A stretch of DNA of 64,000 bases from VRUE01 sp963796705 (GTDB lineage Bacteria > Actinomycetota > Thermoleophilia > Solirubrobacterales > 70-9). Shown here piece by piece: positions 1-8,442 of the stretch. The notes under the pieces were generated by a model. That model ran no database searches and was not told the DNA's origin. It saw only the letters and a list, made by a program, of their open reading frames with translations. Where the stretch lies: NCBI GenBank assembly GCA_963796705.1, contig CAWCMK010000004.1:962347-1026346 (forward strand). Reading direction: 5' to 3'. Positions within the stretch are counted from its first letter, which is position 1, and every line of letters starts with the position of its first letter. The position numbers were made by a program, and so were the translations under genes.

Positions 1-222
1 CCGGTCAGCGTAACCAGCACGAGCTTTGGGAGCGGGACCGCCAGGGACGGATGCCCCGGTGGCAACGACGCCCGGGATCGAGAGCTGCGGGGTCCGAACG
101 ACGAAAAGACGCGCCAGTATGAATCTGAAGGTCCGATCGAACTCGGCGCCTCAACCGAAGGCGTGTCCGGCGGGGGCGGCCACGAAGCGAAGCTCGCCGA
201 GTACTCCGGAGGTGGTCGGTGA
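1..222 (+). CDS. C-terminal tail of an upstream gene, possibly NuoM (partial)
   Basis: The frame is open from the first base to a TGA at 220-222 and has the high third-position GC of real genes here; the other two plus frames contain early stops. It encodes a hydrophilic, Gly/Glu-rich tail with no recognisable domain. The stop overlaps the nuoN start as GTGA, which suggests translational coupling in one operon. In nuo operons the gene before nuoN is normally nuoM, so this may be a C-terminal extension of NuoM. That identity rests on position only; no membrane segment is visible. Confidence 0.35.
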   Translation, partial: PVSVTSTSFGSGTARDGCPGGNDARDRELRGPNDEKTRQYESEGPIELGASTEGVSGGGGHEAKLAEYSGGGR

Positions 223-1736
223 TCGCCGCCTTCAACGCACCCCATATCGACTACGGCGCCCTGTCGCCGCTGATCGCGCTGACCGCCGGGGTCTGCGTCA
301 TCCTGCTGATGGGTGTCTTCCGGCCCCTGAGGGAAGCTGTCGCGCCGCTCACCTTCGTCATCCTCGCCGCCGCGGCCGGGCTGCTGATCGGCCGCTGGGA
401 TGAGCCGACCAGCCTCCTCGCCGGCTCCCTGCGGCTCGACGATTTGGCGATCGCGATCTCGCTGATCGCGGTCGGGATGGCGCTCTTCACGGTCCTCCTC
501 TCGATCGGCGAGCCCGCCGTCGAGCAGGCCGGCACCGGCGAGTACCACGCCCTGCTGCTCGGCTCGGTGCTCGGCATGGTGCTGCTCACCCAAGCGCAGA
601 ATCTGGTCACCTTCTTCGTCGCGATCGAGACCCTCTCGATCCCGCTCTACATCCTCTGCGCGACCGACATCAGGCGCGAGGGCTCACTCGAGTCGGGGCT
701 CAAGTACCTGATCGTCGGCTCGCTCGGCTCGGCGACCCTGCTCTACGGGATGGCGTTCATCTACGGCGGCTCCGGCTCAACCGATTTCGCCGGGATCGCC
801 GAGGGAATCGCCAAGGCCGGGCTCCTGCATGACCCGCTGGTCCTCCTCGGGATCGCGATGGCCGGGGTGGGCCTTGCCTTCAAGGTCTCCCTCGCGCCCT
901 TTCACCAGTGGACCCCGGACGTCTACCAGGGCGCGCCGACGCCGATCACCTCGTTCATGGCGGTGGCGACCAAGGCGGCGGCCTTCGCCGTGTTCGTGCG
1001 CTTTTTCGACGTCGCGCTGGCGGGCCAGTCGAGCGACTGGCAGCCGGCACTCGCCGTCCTCGCCGCGGTCTCGATCATCACCGGCAATGTCGGCGCCCTC
1101 GGCCAGAGCTCGTTGAAGCGGCTCCTCGGTTACTCGGGGATCGCCCAGGCCGGCTACATCCTCGGCGGGCTCGTGGTCGCCAGCGAAGCGGGGGTGAACG
1201 CGCTGGTCTTCTACCTGGCGGCCTACGCGTTCATGAACCTGGCGGCCTTCGCGGTAATCGTCGCCCGTGAGCGCGAAACACCCTACGGCGATGAGATTCG
1301 TTCGGTTCAGGGACTGGGGCGCGAACGCCCGCTGCTCGCCTGGCCGCTGACGATCTCGATGCTCGGTCTCGCCGGCCTGCCGGCGACCGCGGGCTTCATC
1401 GGCAAGCTCTACCTGATCGAGGCGCTGGTCGAAGGCAACTACACCTGGCTGGCGGTCTTCATCGCCGTCGGGACGATGATCTCGCTCGCCTACTACCTGC
1501 GCGTGGTCGCGGCCATGTGGATGCGCCCCGAAGGCGTCACGGCCGTGGGCGAGGGCGCTGGGGCGGCGGCAATCGCCGGCGCCTCCCCCGAGGCGGATCC
1601 GATCGACCCGCGGGCCGGGCGCCGCGCATATCTGGCCCTCCCGGCGCTGATCGCGGCCGCAGGCGTCGTCTTCTTCGGCGTCATTCCCGAGCCCCTGGTC
1701 CGGTTCGCCGAACACGCCGGGGCATCGCTCTTTTAG
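219..1736 (+). CDS. nuoN: NADH-quinone oxidoreductase subunit N
   Basis: This is a membrane-arm, proton-pumping subunit of respiratory complex I. The 505-residue protein is hydrophobic throughout, with about 14 membrane segments, matching the usual length of NuoN. Typical family stretches are visible, such as LVTFFVAIETLSIPLYIL near residue 130 and FHQWTPDVYQGAPTPITSF near 228, where the conserved Lys/His region of the Mrp-antiporter fold lies. The start is GTG at 219 with GGAGGT at 208-213. It overlaps the preceding frame by four bases and is the last nuo gene, since an unrelated acyl-CoA ligase follows. A short Ala/Glu/Asp-rich loop near residues 440-465 is the only unusual part. Confidence 0.95.
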   Translation: MIAAFNAPHIDYGALSPLIALTAGVCVILLMGVFRPLREAVAPLTFVILAAAAGLLIGRWDEPTSLLAGSLRLDDLAIAISLIAVGMALFTVLLSIGEPAVEQAGTGEYHALLLGSVLGMVLLTQAQNLVTFFVAIETLSIPLYILCATDIRREGSLESGLKYLIVGSLGSATLLYGMAFIYGGSGSTDFAGIAEGIAKAGLLHDPLVLLGIAMAGVGLAFKVSLAPFHQWTPDVYQGAPTPITSFMAVATKAAAFAVFVRFFDVALAGQSSDWQPALAVLAAVSIITGNVGALGQSSLKRLLGYSGIAQAGYILGGLVVASEAGVNALVFYLAAYAFMNLAAFAVIVARERETPYGDEIRSVQGLGRERPLLAWPLTISMLGLAGLPATAGFIGKLYLIEALVEGNYTWLAVFIAVGTMISLAYYLRVVAAMWMRPEGVTAVGEGAGAAAIAGASPEADPIDPRAGRRAYLALPALIAAAGVVFFGVIPEPLVRFAEHAGASLF

Positions 1737-1825
1737 CGGCGGACCCACCGGCGCTCGATAACCGATCCTCGCTCCGATCGGGCGCCCACCGTGAGATTGG
1801 CAGCGAGCGGCAGTAAGGTCACGGT

Positions 1826-3619
1826 GTGGAGCCCGCCGAAGCCTCCCCCGCACCAGCCGCCACTCGGCCGTCGGCGCTGAGCGCGGCGACGATGTGTGAG
1901 GCATTTCAGATCACGGCCGCAGAGCGAGCCGGCGAGCCGGCGCTGCGCCTCAAGGACAGCGATTACGAGGCGAGCTTCGCCGAGTACGACGAGACGGTCA
2001 GGCGCCGCGCGGCGGGGCTCGCGGCGCTCGGTGTCGGGCGCGGCGACACCGTCGGCTTCATGCTCGTAAATCGCCCGGCTCTGCAGCTCACCGACACGGC
2101 CGCGATGCACCTCGGCGCCACCTGCTTCTCCGTCTACAACACGTCCTCGCCCGAGCAGATCGAGTACGTCGTCTCCGACGCCGCGAGCCGGGTCCTGGTC
2201 ACCGAGCGGGCCTTCCTCGAGCGTGTCCTGGAGGCGAGGGAGCGGGTCGAGACGCTCGAGCACATCGTCCTCATCGACGGTGAGGCTCCCGAGGGGACGA
2301 TCTCGGTCGCAGAGCTGGAGGCGATGGGCGCCGCGGACTTCGACTTCGAGGCCGCCTGGCGCGCGGTCGAGCCCGACGACGTGCTCTGCCTGATCTACAC
2401 CTCCGGCACGACCGGGCCGCCGAAGGGGGTGCAGCTGACCCACGCCAACCTGCTCGGCGTCTGGAACGCGTGTGAGGCCGTGCGCTCGGTCAACGCGGGG
2501 GGCCGCAGCATCTCCTTTTTGCCAAGCGCCCACATCGCCGACCGCTGGGCCATCCACTACGGGCAGATGCTGTTTGGCACCTGCGTGCACTGCTGTCCGG
2601 ACCCGCGCGAGATGGTCGCCTACTCGATCGCCGTGAGGCCGACGGCCTGGGGCGGAGTCCCGCGGATCTGGGAGAAACTTAAGGCGGCGCTGGAGACGGC
2701 GATGGCCGCCGAGCAGGACGCTGCCAAACGGGAGGCGACGCAGTCGGCGATGGATATCGGCCGGCGCTGGGTCGCCTCCTACAGGCAGGGCGGCCGGGAT
2801 GGAATTCCGGCGGAGCTGCAGGCCGAATGGGAGGAAGCCGACGAGCGGGTCTTCTCGAGGATCCGCTCCCTGCTCGGCCTCGACGAGGTCGAATCGTTTC
2901 TGGTAGGTGCGGCGCCGACCCCCCCGGAGGTGCTTGAGTTCTTCCTCGCGATCGGGATCGAGATCTGCGAGACCTGGGGGATGTCGGAGACGAGCGCTAT
3001 GGCGACGCTCAACCCGCCGGGCAGGGTGCGACCGGGGACCGTCGGTCCGCCGATCCCAGGAACCGAGGTGAAGCTCGCCGAGGACGGAGAGATCATGGTC
3101 CGCGGCCCTCAGGTGATGATCGGCTACCGCAACATGCCCGAGAAAACGGCCGAGGCCCTCACCGAGGATGGCTGGCTGCTGACCGGCGACGTCGGCGAAT
3201 TCGACGAGCAGGGGTACCTGAGAATCGTCGACCGCAAGAAGGAGCTGATCATCAACGCCGCCGGCAAGAACATGTCGCCAGCCAACATCGAGGCGAAAAT
3301 CAAGGCCGCCTCCTCGCTGATCGCCCAGGCAGTCGCGATCGGCGACCGACGTCCCTACAACGTGGCCCTGCTGACCCTCGACCAGGAGACGCTCGCCGCG
3401 CGCGGCGCCGATTCTGGGGACGAGGCGATTGCCGAGGAGGTGGCCGCCGCCGTCGCCGCGGCCAACGAGCGCCTCTCCCGCGTCGAGCAGATCAAGCGCT
3501 ACACGGTGATCCCCGGCGAGTGGGCCCCCGGCGGCGAGGAGCTGACGCCGACGCTGAAGCTGAAGCGGCGCCCGATCGAGCGCAAATACGAGATCGAGAT
3601 CGAGGCTCTGTACGCATAG
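1826..3619 (+). CDS. Long-chain fatty acid-CoA ligase (AMP-forming)
   Basis: The enzyme activates a carboxylic acid, probably a long-chain fatty acid, to its acyl-CoA through an acyl-adenylate. At 597 aa it matches the FadD15/Faa group. Visible motifs are the P-loop-like IYTSGTTGPPKGV near residue 190, the adenylate-binding CETWGMSETSA near 390, and the hinge segment TGDVGEFDEQGYLRIVDRKK followed by IINAAGKNMSPANIE near 450-490. A GTG start at 1826 is chosen because a TAAGGT hexamer (1814-1819) lies exactly six bases upstream, so the mRNA is probably leaderless. The exact chain length of the substrate cannot be read from sequence. Confidence 0.9.
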   Translation: MEPAEASPAPAATRPSALSAATMCEAFQITAAERAGEPALRLKDSDYEASFAEYDETVRRRAAGLAALGVGRGDTVGFMLVNRPALQLTDTAAMHLGATCFSVYNTSSPEQIEYVVSDAASRVLVTERAFLERVLEARERVETLEHIVLIDGEAPEGTISVAELEAMGAADFDFEAAWRAVEPDDVLCLIYTSGTTGPPKGVQLTHANLLGVWNACEAVRSVNAGGRSISFLPSAHIADRWAIHYGQMLFGTCVHCCPDPREMVAYSIAVRPTAWGGVPRIWEKLKAALETAMAAEQDAAKREATQSAMDIGRRWVASYRQGGRDGIPAELQAEWEEADERVFSRIRSLLGLDEVESFLVGAAPTPPEVLEFFLAIGIEICETWGMSETSAMATLNPPGRVRPGTVGPPIPGTEVKLAEDGEIMVRGPQVMIGYRNMPEKTAEALTEDGWLLTGDVGEFDEQGYLRIVDRKKELIINAAGKNMSPANIEAKIKAASSLIAQAVAIGDRRPYNVALLTLDQETLAARGADSGDEAIAEEVAAAVAAANERLSRVEQIKRYTVIPGEWAPGGEELTPTLKLKRRPIERKYEIEIEALYA

Positions 3620-3736
3620 ATGCGTAGACGCGCGGGGGAGTGACATCGCGGCTCCGGCGCGGCCAATGTAGAGGGAGCCCCGCTGCGCCGTGTCCTCGCA
3701 GGGCACCCAAAATTCCGCCGGATTAACGACTTTTCG

Positions 3737-3757
3737 GCGCCCTCGTCCCTGGGGCGC
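3737..3757. repeat. Short GC-rich inverted repeat in the leader of the carrier gene
   Basis: GCGCCC (3737-3742) and GGGCGC (3752-3757) form a 6-bp stem with a 9-nt loop. It lies 40 bp before a longer inverted repeat. Together they occupy much of the 260-bp gap between the acyl-CoA ligase and the carrier gene, and nothing coding is visible in the gap. Confidence 0.45.
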
Positions 3758-3796
3758 GGAACCGGCCTCACGATCCGCATCCGAATCGCCCCGTTT

Positions 3797-3841
3797 GCGT
3801 CGAGATCGGCGCCGGGCGAGGCTTGGAGCCGATCTCGACGC
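3797..3841. repeat. Perfect 14-bp inverted repeat upstream of the carrier gene
   Basis: GCGTCGAGATCGGC at 3797-3810 is exactly complementary to GCCGATCTCGACGC at 3828-3841, with a 17-nt spacer. The repeat ends 38 bp before the GTG at 3880. It could be a regulator operator, a leader hairpin, or a terminator of the upstream gene. No T-tract follows it, so a classical intrinsic terminator is unlikely. Confidence 0.75.
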
Positions 3842-3879
3842 AGCCCGGCCGAAGATTCAGCGGAACCTGAAAGGGTCCG

Positions 3880-4812
3880 GTGACGATGGAGGTCCTCCTG
3901 ACAACGCTGGCGATCCTCGCCGGGGCCGGCGCCGGGGTCTGGGCAGAGCGCCGGCGGCCACAGGCGGCGGCGATGGCGGCGCGGCGGATCCTCGTCCTGA
4001 TGCTCTACGCGCTGCTGCCGCCGGTGATCTTCTTCAACCTCGCGGCGGCGCACGTCGACCTCGCGCACGGCATCGGGCTGGTGTTGGCGCTGCTCGCCGC
4101 GGCGCTCGCCTCGCTCTTTGCCTGGTTTGTTGCGACCCGCATCCTGCGGCTGGCGCCACCGCAGACCGGCGCGGTGATCTGCACGGTGCTGAGCGTCAAC
4201 ACCGGCTACCTCGGGTACCCGCTGACGGTGGCGTTGCTGGGCCGAGACCAGCTCTCCACGGCGGTCCTCTACGACGTCCTCGTCACCGGCCCCAGCCTGC
4301 TGCTCGGCGCCTTCGCGATCGGCGCCGCCTTCGGCACCGAGGCCGGGGAATCGCCGCGCCAGCGGCTGCGCGCCTTTCTCACCCGCAACCCACCGCTATA
4401 CGCGGCGGTCGCCGGCCTGCTCGCCCCCGCGGCCCTCGCTCCACACCTTCTTGTCGATCTCTCCCAGGCGCTGGTCATCGCGATCCTTCCGCTCGGCTTC
4501 TTCGCCGTGGGTGCGACGCTGGCCGAGAACGCCAAGCACGGCGAGCTGCCGATGCCGCCGCCGCTGAGCCGCCCGGTGGCGCTCTCGCTGGCCTCGCGAC
4601 TGCTGGTGATGCCGGCTCTCTTGACCGCCTTGGCGGCGCCGCTGATCGAGCTGCCCGCTTCCTACCGCCTGCTCTCGGCGATGCCCTCGGGGATCAACTC
4701 GATGGTCGTCGCACACGCCTACGGCCTCGACATGGAGATCACCGCCGAGGCGGTCACCTGGTCGACCGCGATTGTTGTCCTCGCCTCGCTGGCCGGAGCG
4801 CTCCTGTTCTGA
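3880..4812 (+). CDS. Auxin efflux carrier (AEC) family transporter
   Basis: This 310-aa integral membrane protein has about ten hydrophobic helices, the usual size of the AEC/BART superfamily. Family features are the N-terminal helices with LYALLPPVIFFNLA near residue 45, and SVNTGYLGYPLTVALLG near 105, which resembles the helix-breaking substrate region of AEC proteins. Bacterial members export or import organic acids such as malate; the substrate here is unknown. GTG 3880 and ATG 3886 are both possible starts, with a purine-rich stretch at 3869-3876. Two inverted repeats precede the gene and may regulate it. Confidence 0.85.
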   Translation: MTMEVLLTTLAILAGAGAGVWAERRRPQAAAMAARRILVLMLYALLPPVIFFNLAAAHVDLAHGIGLVLALLAAALASLFAWFVATRILRLAPPQTGAVICTVLSVNTGYLGYPLTVALLGRDQLSTAVLYDVLVTGPSLLLGAFAIGAAFGTEAGESPRQRLRAFLTRNPPLYAAVAGLLAPAALAPHLLVDLSQALVIAILPLGFFAVGATLAENAKHGELPMPPPLSRPVALSLASRLLVMPALLTALAAPLIELPASYRLLSAMPSGINSMVVAHAYGLDMEITAEAVTWSTAIVVLASLAGALLF

Positions 4813-4867
4813 CTCGCCGGTCTCCCGGGCGCTCGCGCCCTCGGTGAGGCTGCGCCAGACTGAAGAC

Positions 4868-5212
4868 ATGATCCAGCACGTCGCCATCGAGATTCGCCCG
4901 CAGGACGTCGAGCCCTCGGTCGAATTCTGGGAGCTGCTCGGTTTCGAGCGCGTCGCGCCGCCCGAGTCCCTGGCAGAGTTCACCTGGCTCGAGCGGGGCG
5001 CTACCCAGATCCATCTGATGCAGACGGACTCACCGACGGTGCCACCCCGGGGCCACATCGCGCTCCTCACCGAGGACTTCGAGCAGGTCCTCGTCCGCCT
5101 TCGCGAGGCGGGCATCGAGGTTCTCCGCCGCCAGGAACACTGGGGCGCCGCGCGCGCCAAAGCCACCGCCCCCGGCGGCCACCTCGTCGAGCTGATGGCC
5201 GCGCCACCGTAG
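4868..5212 (+). CDS. VOC (glyoxalase/bleomycin-resistance) family protein
   Basis: This is a 114-residue single vicinal-oxygen-chelate module. It begins IQHVAIEIRPQDVEPSVEFW, the usual first beta-alpha unit with a metal-ligand His near residue 4, and has HIALLTEDFEQVLVRLREAG near 64 and a terminal GGHLVELM with a Glu ligand. The reaction cannot be assigned, since VOC members include isomerases, dioxygenases and binding proteins. The ATG at 4868 is chosen because the fold starts there. The hexamer CAGACT lies six bases upstream, a weaker form of the local leaderless pattern. Confidence 0.8.
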   Translation: MIQHVAIEIRPQDVEPSVEFWELLGFERVAPPESLAEFTWLERGATQIHLMQTDSPTVPPRGHIALLTEDFEQVLVRLREAGIEVLRRQEHWGAARAKATAPGGHLVELMAAPP

Positions 5213-5304
5213 CGTGCCAACTTGAGCACCGGCCAGCTCGCCACTCGGCCCCAGTATGGATTTCAGCCGGAGAGGCGCGCCGGAGACCCGGCTAGGATGC
5301 GGCG

Positions 5305-6927
5305 GTGCGCTACCCGGTCGAGTCCTTCACCCCCGAGGAGCGGGCGCTCCTCGCCCCCCACTTCACCAACCTCGAGCGCCCCGTCTTCGCCCTCGTCAAC
5401 CTGCCGGAGACCGTCAAGGGGGCCCTTTTTGCCCGCTATTCGAGGTATTCGGGGACGGTCCGGCGGCTCTATTTGGAGGAGTTCGCGGCCGACGCACCGC
5501 AAGGCGGCCGGCCCTTCGATGAGTCAGAGGGAGAGCGCGCCGCGCGCCTGTATGAGCGCGTCTTCCTCGGCTACGGCGATGACTCGATCGCCCAGGTTGG
5601 TGGTGCCCACGTGGCCTGCGAGTGGGTCTCCAACATCCTCACCAAGCTCCTGCAGCGGGGGCGCCTCGCCGCCTACCTCGAGCAGTCGACCCGCTACATC
5701 CCCTATGACCGGCCGATCGATGGCGGCGAGGGCTACCGCTACTACCGCGAGGAGCGCCTCGGCCCCCAGTTCGCGGCCGCGATGGATGAACTGTTTGCGA
5801 TCTACTCGCGCGGGCTCGAGCAGGTCGAAGCCTGGGCGGCGGAGCGCTGGCCGCGCGGCGAGAGCGAACCGCAGGGGCCCTGGCAACGTTCGATCCGGGC
5901 CAAGGCGCTCGATCTGCTGCGCGGACTGCTGCCCGCGGCGACCCTGAGCCACGTCGGCATCTACGCCTCGGGACAGGCTTACGAGCAGCTGATCATGCGC
6001 CTGATCGCATCCCCCCTTCCGGAGGCGCGCGCCTACGGCGAGATGATCCTCGGCGAGCTGCAGCAGGTGATGCCGAGCTTCGTTTCCAGGGTCCAACGCC
6101 CGGACCGCGGCGGCGAGTGGATCTCCTACCTCGAGCGTCGCCGTGAGGCGACCGAGAGCTGGGTCGCCCGGCTCGGCCTCGACCGTCGGGGCGAGGGCGA
6201 CGAGGGCCCTTCGGTCGAGCTGATCCACGTCGACGGCACCGAAGAGACGCTGCTAGCAGCCTGCCTGTTCGAGTCCGCGCGGGTGCCGGAGACCGAGGTC
6301 CTGGCCCGGATCGACGTCCTTGACCGCGAGGAGCGCGCCGAATTGCTGGCGGCGCTGGTCGGCGAGCGGGACAACCGTCGCCACCGGCCCGGTCGCGGCT
6401 TCGAGGCGCTGCGCTACCGCTTCGAGATCGTCTCCGACTACGGCGCCTTCCGTGACCTGCAACGGCACCGCATGTTGACCTGCCAGTGGCAGCCGCTCGG
6501 ACCCGACCTCGGCGCCGGCGTCCCCGGCGAGATCGCCGAAGCGGGCCTCGCCGGAGAGTTCGAGCGGGCCCTGGAGATCTCCCGGGCGGAGTTCGAGCGC
6601 CTTGCGGCCGAGGGCCGCCCAGAGGCCTCCTACGCGCTCTGTCTCGCCTACCGCATCCGCTACATGCTGGATCTCAACGCCCGTGAGGCGATGCACCTGA
6701 TCGAGCTGCGCTCCGGCCGCGAGGGCCACCCCACCTATCGCGCCGTGGCCCAGGCGATGCACGAGCGGATCGCCTCGATCCATCCCGCGATCGCGGCGAC
6801 GATGAGCCATGTCGACGCCTCTCTCGAGCCGCGTCTCGAGCGGATCCTCAGCGAGATCCGCACCCAGCGCAAGCGTGCCCAGGCCAGCGGAACCGAGGCG
6901 CCTCCCGGGCTCAACCCGCTCGGCTGA
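5305..6927 (+). CDS. Tandem ThyX-like (flavin-dependent thymidylate synthase family) protein
   Basis: The 540-residue protein is about twice the length of ThyX and contains two ThyX-like halves. The first half carries QRGRLAAYLEQSTRY (residues 117-131), which aligns with the ThyX signature RHRxxSxNExSxRY but with His replaced by Gly and with LE for NE. The second carries DLQRHRMLTCQWQ, with RHR at 387-389, but lacks the downstream Ser/Arg part. Each repeat thus keeps only part of the flavin/dUMP site. It may be a pseudo-dimeric enzyme or a paralogue with another role, so thymidylate synthesis should not be assumed. The start is GTG 5305, six bases after TAGGAT (5293-5298). Confidence 0.8.
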   Translation: MRYPVESFTPEERALLAPHFTNLERPVFALVNLPETVKGALFARYSRYSGTVRRLYLEEFAADAPQGGRPFDESEGERAARLYERVFLGYGDDSIAQVGGAHVACEWVSNILTKLLQRGRLAAYLEQSTRYIPYDRPIDGGEGYRYYREERLGPQFAAAMDELFAIYSRGLEQVEAWAAERWPRGESEPQGPWQRSIRAKALDLLRGLLPAATLSHVGIYASGQAYEQLIMRLIASPLPEARAYGEMILGELQQVMPSFVSRVQRPDRGGEWISYLERRREATESWVARLGLDRRGEGDEGPSVELIHVDGTEETLLAACLFESARVPETEVLARIDVLDREERAELLAALVGERDNRRHRPGRGFEALRYRFEIVSDYGAFRDLQRHRMLTCQWQPLGPDLGAGVPGEIAEAGLAGEFERALEISRAEFERLAAEGRPEASYALCLAYRIRYMLDLNAREAMHLIELRSGREGHPTYRAVAQAMHERIASIHPAIAATMSHVDASLEPRLERILSEIRTQRKRAQASGTEAPPGLNPLG

Positions 6928-6933
6928 GCCCCC

Positions 6934-7974
6934 TCAGCCTTCCCCGGACTCGCCGGCGTCGCGGTGCTTGCGCTTGCGGGGTCGCTCCACCGAGCCGCCC
7001 GGGTCCTGCGAGTCCTCACCCTGGTTCTCGCCGCCCGCGGGGGCCGGCTCCTGCGGCGGGATCTGCGGTTCGGGGATCCCCTGCGGCTGCTCGGCTTTCT
7101 GCGCACCCTCCAGCTGCCGGGCCGCCGCCTGCCCTGGTGTCGGCCAGGGAATCGCTTCCCCCGCAGCCCAGGCCGGCGGTCGGCCTTTTGGCAGCCAGCC
7201 AATCGTCAGCAGGCCGAAGTAGATGAACCAGATCAGGCTGAACTGGAACAGGCCAAGCGCGGCGGCAACCCCGAGAGCGATCCCCAACGATCCCCAGAAG
7301 CGGGACAGCAGTCCGACGCGCATCCCATACAGGCAGCCGTAGACGAGCGCGAACGCGAAGGCCAGCAGTCCGCCGATGTGGAGTGCTTCGGCTACCGAAC
7401 GGGTCGAGGCGCCGGTGATCGCGTTCTTCGCCTTGTCGTTTTCTCGCTTGCCCTGGGCGCAGCGTCCCAGTGGTGTCCGGGCGGCCGATTCGAGTTCGGC
7501 GCCACTGCCGTATTCGGAATTAAACGAGGAGGCGTTTTCCTGGCGTTCCTTTTCACATTCCCGGGTCGCTTCTTTGACGCTGAGGCTCGTCGTTGCCTTT
7601 CCGGCTACGAAGTTCGTAGCGGCTTCATCCGCCGCCGATACGTTCAGCAGCGAGGCGACGCAGAGGAAGATCGGGGCGGCGATCACCAGGCCGAGAAACT
7701 GGGTGCGCATCTGCGGGGCCCGCGCCGAGGCTGCCTTGAAGAGGTAGACGAGCGGCGCCACGAAGAGGACAAAGGCCGCCGCCTGAAGAGCGCCCGAGAG
7801 GGCCACCGAGGAACTGTGTTCGTGCACCGAGCGCAGGCTTTCCGCTTCGCTTCCGCCACCGAGCGAGGCGATCACGACCACCGAGCCGATCAGCAGGGCG
7901 ACGGCGCCCAGCGTCGCCAGACCGACCGGCCGCGCCCAGCGACCCTCCCAAGCCAGCGTCGCCTCCTTGCCCAT
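6934..7974 (-). CDS. Membrane protein with long acidic/proline-rich tail, unknown function
   Basis: This 346-residue protein is not one I recognise beyond its architecture. Four hydrophobic segments are visible, near residues 20-38, 60-80, 92-112 and 195-250, the last a hairpin. A Glu/Lys/Ser-rich soluble loop lies between the third and fourth. A hydrophilic C-terminal tail of about 80 residues is rich in Pro, Gln and Glu and ends with RPRKRKHRDAGE. It follows the CBS-domain gene on the same strand by three bases, so the two are probably co-transcribed. It ends seven bases from the convergent ThyX-like gene. Confidence 0.7.
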   Translation of the reverse strand: MGKEATLAWEGRWARPVGLATLGAVALLIGSVVVIASLGGGSEAESLRSVHEHSSSVALSGALQAAAFVLFVAPLVYLFKAASARAPQMRTQFLGLVIAAPIFLCVASLLNVSAADEAATNFVAGKATTSLSVKEATRECEKERQENASSFNSEYGSGAELESAARTPLGRCAQGKRENDKAKNAITGASTRSVAEALHIGGLLAFAFALVYGCLYGMRVGLLSRFWGSLGIALGVAAALGLFQFSLIWFIYFGLLTIGWLPKGRPPAWAAGEAIPWPTPGQAAARQLEGAQKAEQPQGIPEPQIPPQEPAPAGGENQGEDSQDPGGSVERPRKRKHRDAGESGEG

Positions 7975-7977
7975 TCC

Positions 7978-8424
7978 TCAACCCCTCTCGTGGAAGTAGA
8001 ACTGCGGTAGCGCCCCCTCGATCACCTCGGCGGTCATCCGCTGGGCGATCTCCAGGTTCCCGGTCCGCACCGCAATGTCATCGAGCGTCACGATCCCGAC
8101 GAGGCGTCCGGCCTCGACCACCGGCAGGCGCCGCACCCGATGCTGGACCATCAGCGCCGCCGCCTCGTCGAGCTCCATCTCCGGCTCACCGCAGACCAGG
8201 GGCCGCGAGGCGTGCTCGCCAACCGCTGAGTCGGGCTCGAGATCCTCGGCGAGCACCCGCACCGCCAGGTCCCGGTCGGTGATCATCGCCAGCGGCGCCT
8301 CGCCGCGGTCGACGACCACGACCGAGCCAACGCGCCGATCGCGCATCAGCCGGGCGATCGAAGCGACTCCGGCCTCGGGCGGGCAGGTGATCACCCCGGC
8401 GGTCATGATCTCGCGCAGCTGCAC
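7978..8424 (-). CDS. CBS-domain pair protein
   Basis: This 148-residue protein consists of two CBS motifs, REIMTAGVITCPPEAG to DRDLAVRVL and then a copy ending RVRRLPVVEAGRLVGIVTLDD. It is a free-standing Bateman module of the type that binds adenosine nucleotides and signals energy status. The GTG at 8424 is chosen because a longer frame would run through the divergent gene at 8443. Its first residues, VQLREIM, fit the usual domain start. The following membrane-protein gene begins after TGAGGAATG, so the pair forms a two-gene unit in which the CBS domain may regulate the membrane protein (inference from adjacency). Confidence 0.85.
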   Translation of the reverse strand: MQLREIMTAGVITCPPEAGVASIARLMRDRRVGSVVVVDRGEAPLAMITDRDLAVRVLAEDLEPDSAVGEHASRPLVCGEPEMELDEAAALMVQHRVRRLPVVEAGRLVGIVTLDDIAVRTGNLEIAQRMTAEVIEGALPQFYFHERG

Positions 8425-8430
8425 GGCGCG

Positions 8431-8436
8431 TACGCT
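8431..8436 (+). promoter_or_regulatory. -10 hexamer of a leaderless promoter
   Basis: TACGCT ends six bases before the GTG at 8443, which places the predicted transcription start at the start codon. Only 18 bp separate this gene from the divergent CBS gene, so each promoter extends into the other gene's first codons. Confidence 0.55.
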
Positions 8437-8442
8437 ACATGC

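Noticed and set aside
1733..3706. Long minus-strand open frame (657 codons) opposite the acyl-CoA ligase
   Set aside because: It is the antisense shadow of a gene with clear ligase motifs; its product is Arg/His/Asp-rich low-complexity sequence with no domain.
5305..6927. Ordinary thymidylate synthase ThyX
   Set aside because: The length is doubled and neither half has a complete RHRxxxxxxxS signature.
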